In this document: positions 24,546-25,351 of the stretch, in pieces
Layout: every line of letters starts with the position of its first letter
How positions within the stretch are numbered: position 1 is the stretch's first letter
Assembly: GCA_900552705.1 (NCBI GenBank)
Contig: USAX01000010.1
Location: 1 to 25,351, forward strand
Length of the DNA stretch: 25,351 bases
Direction of reading: 5' to 3'
Origin: an uncultured Collinsella sp.
Lineage (GTDB): Bacteria; Actinomycetota; Coriobacteriia; Coriobacteriales; Coriobacteriaceae
Made by a program: the position numbers and the translations under genes
The notes under the pieces: model-generated
Database searches by the model: none
Told to the model about the DNA's origin: nothing
What the model saw: only the letters and a program-made list of their open reading frames with translations

Positions 24546-25351
24546 CTTGGCCTCCTTGATCAAACTGAATCATTTCACCAAGAATACGAGAGAGCTCTTC
24601 CTCGTCTTTAAACTCAATCTCAATCTTATTCTTTCCACGCGAGCTCTTCACGCGAACGTTGGTATTAAATAGCTGACGAAGTACACGCGCAGCCTTTTTA
24701 AAAGACTGAGGCGTTGCAGGCCTCGACGTCTTAGGCGTCTCTCCGGCAGAAAACAATGGAGCAAGATTTTCTGTCGCTCTTACGGAAAGGCCCTCTGCAA
24801 CAACCTTCTCTGCAAGTCGAATTCGCGCGTCCTCATAGGGAACTGCAAGAATCGCACGTGCGTGACCAGCAGTAAGTTTACCCTCAAAAATCATCTGCTG
24901 AACTACTTCGGGGAGATCGAGAAGGCGCAGCGAGTTTGTAATTGCAGAGCGTGACTTGCTTACGGCCTTCGACAACGCCTCCTGGGTCATACCGCTAGCA
25001 TCGATGAGCTGGCGATAGCCCTTAGCCTCTTCGACGGGATTCAGATCAGAACGCTGAAGATTTTCAATAAGAGCAAGAGCCAGCATCTCTTCATCATTAA
25101 CATCTTTAATGATGACAGGCAGTTCCTCAAGACCAGCAAGCTTTGACGCCTGGTAACGACGCTCACCAGCGATGATCTCATATCCGTTTCCATGCTTGCG
25201 AACCAAGAGCGGCTGCAAAACGCCATGTTCTTGGATTGACTCGCTCAACTCGCGAAGTTCAGTTTCATTAAAGTGAATTCGCGGTTGATTAGGGTTGGGA
25301 ACGATATCCTCAATAGGTAGTTTTGTTTCAGATGCGGCATTTGAAGCAGAT
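24535..25351 (-). CDS. parB: Chromosome-partitioning protein ParB (N-terminus cut)
   Basis: A DNA-binding CTPase that loads at parS and spreads as a clamp to segregate the origin with ParA. The frame is open to the window edge, so the gene is partial; about 271 residues are visible. The N-terminal core shows IVPNPNQPR, then LSESIQEHGVLQPLLVR and AGERRYQASKLAG (GERR box of the CTP pocket). The helix-turn-helix GMTQEALSKAVSKSRSAITNSLRLLDLP follows in pieces, and the dimerisation domain is at the C-terminus. A start at TTG 25248 would remove the conserved QPR box and is rejected. Its base composition is visibly lower in GC than the genes to the left. The nearby parS-like site supports a chromosomal, origin-proximal role. 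ParA would be expected just outside the window. Confidence 0.94.
   Translation of the reverse strand, partial: SASNAASETKLPIEDIVPNPNQPRIHFNETELRELSESIQEHGVLQPLLVRKHGNGYEIIAGERRYQASKLAGLEELPVIIKDVNDEEMLALALIENLQRSDLNPVEEAKGYRQLIDASGMTQEALSKAVSKSRSAITNSLRLLDLPEVVQQMIFEGKLTAGHARAILAVPYEDARIRLAEKVVAEGLSVRATENLAPLFSAGETPKTSRPATPQSFKKAARVLRQLFNTNVRVKSSRGKNKIEIEFKDEEELSRILGEMIQFDQGGQDEE

Overview
The window looks like a chromosomal segment of a high-GC Gram-positive member of the Coriobacteriia, most like Collinsella. This is inferred from the mix of genes, the high GC content and the sortase-anchored Cna-B adhesin, not from a database match. Most genes lie on the minus strand in short, tightly coupled operons.

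Positions 1-9300 (all minus). A broken-off gene start and purC (SAICAR synthase) sit at the edge. Next comes an OmpR-type response regulator with its histidine kinase. A TSCPD-domain protein is then fused by a TAATG overlap to a Tat-exported lipoprotein. A solute-binding protein and a membrane diguanylate cyclase share an ATGA overlap. The last gene is purB (adenylosuccinate lyase), which ends in a textbook terminator. purC and purB act in the same de novo purine pathway but are separated by signalling genes.

Positions 9300-10040. A tRNA-Gly(CCC) gene with its own promoter and terminator is followed by about 320 bases without a gene. That stretch holds two tandem copies of a hairpin-bearing repeat. 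Each copy is bordered by a duplicate of the tRNA-Gly 3' end, and an inverted T-arm-like hairpin lies nearby. This is the most unusual non-coding structure in the window.

Positions 10042-13520. A 1143-residue surface adhesin is encoded on the plus strand. It has a signal peptide, a thioester domain, several Cna-B/SpaA domains and an LPATG cell-wall anchor. It ends at a bidirectional terminator shared with the facing operon.

Positions 13540-17127 (minus). A 72-residue single-pass membrane protein follows a very unusual 1065-residue membrane protein. The larger protein has an M28-peptidase-like fold that appears to have lost key catalytic residues. The fold is split by about 660 residues of disordered sequence.

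Positions 17128-24100. Two overlapping WYL regulators resembling PafB/PafC run on the plus strand. They converge, with a 4-base stop overlap, on a DinG-type helicase fused to a DEDDh exonuclease. The helicase gene overlaps ddl (D-Ala-D-Ala ligase). ddl is divergent from rlmN (23S rRNA/tRNA m2A methyltransferase).

Positions 24100-25351. A near-consensus parS site lies just after rlmN. A small YtxH-like membrane protein and parB, cut by the window edge, follow on the minus strand. This suggests that this end lies close to the replication origin.
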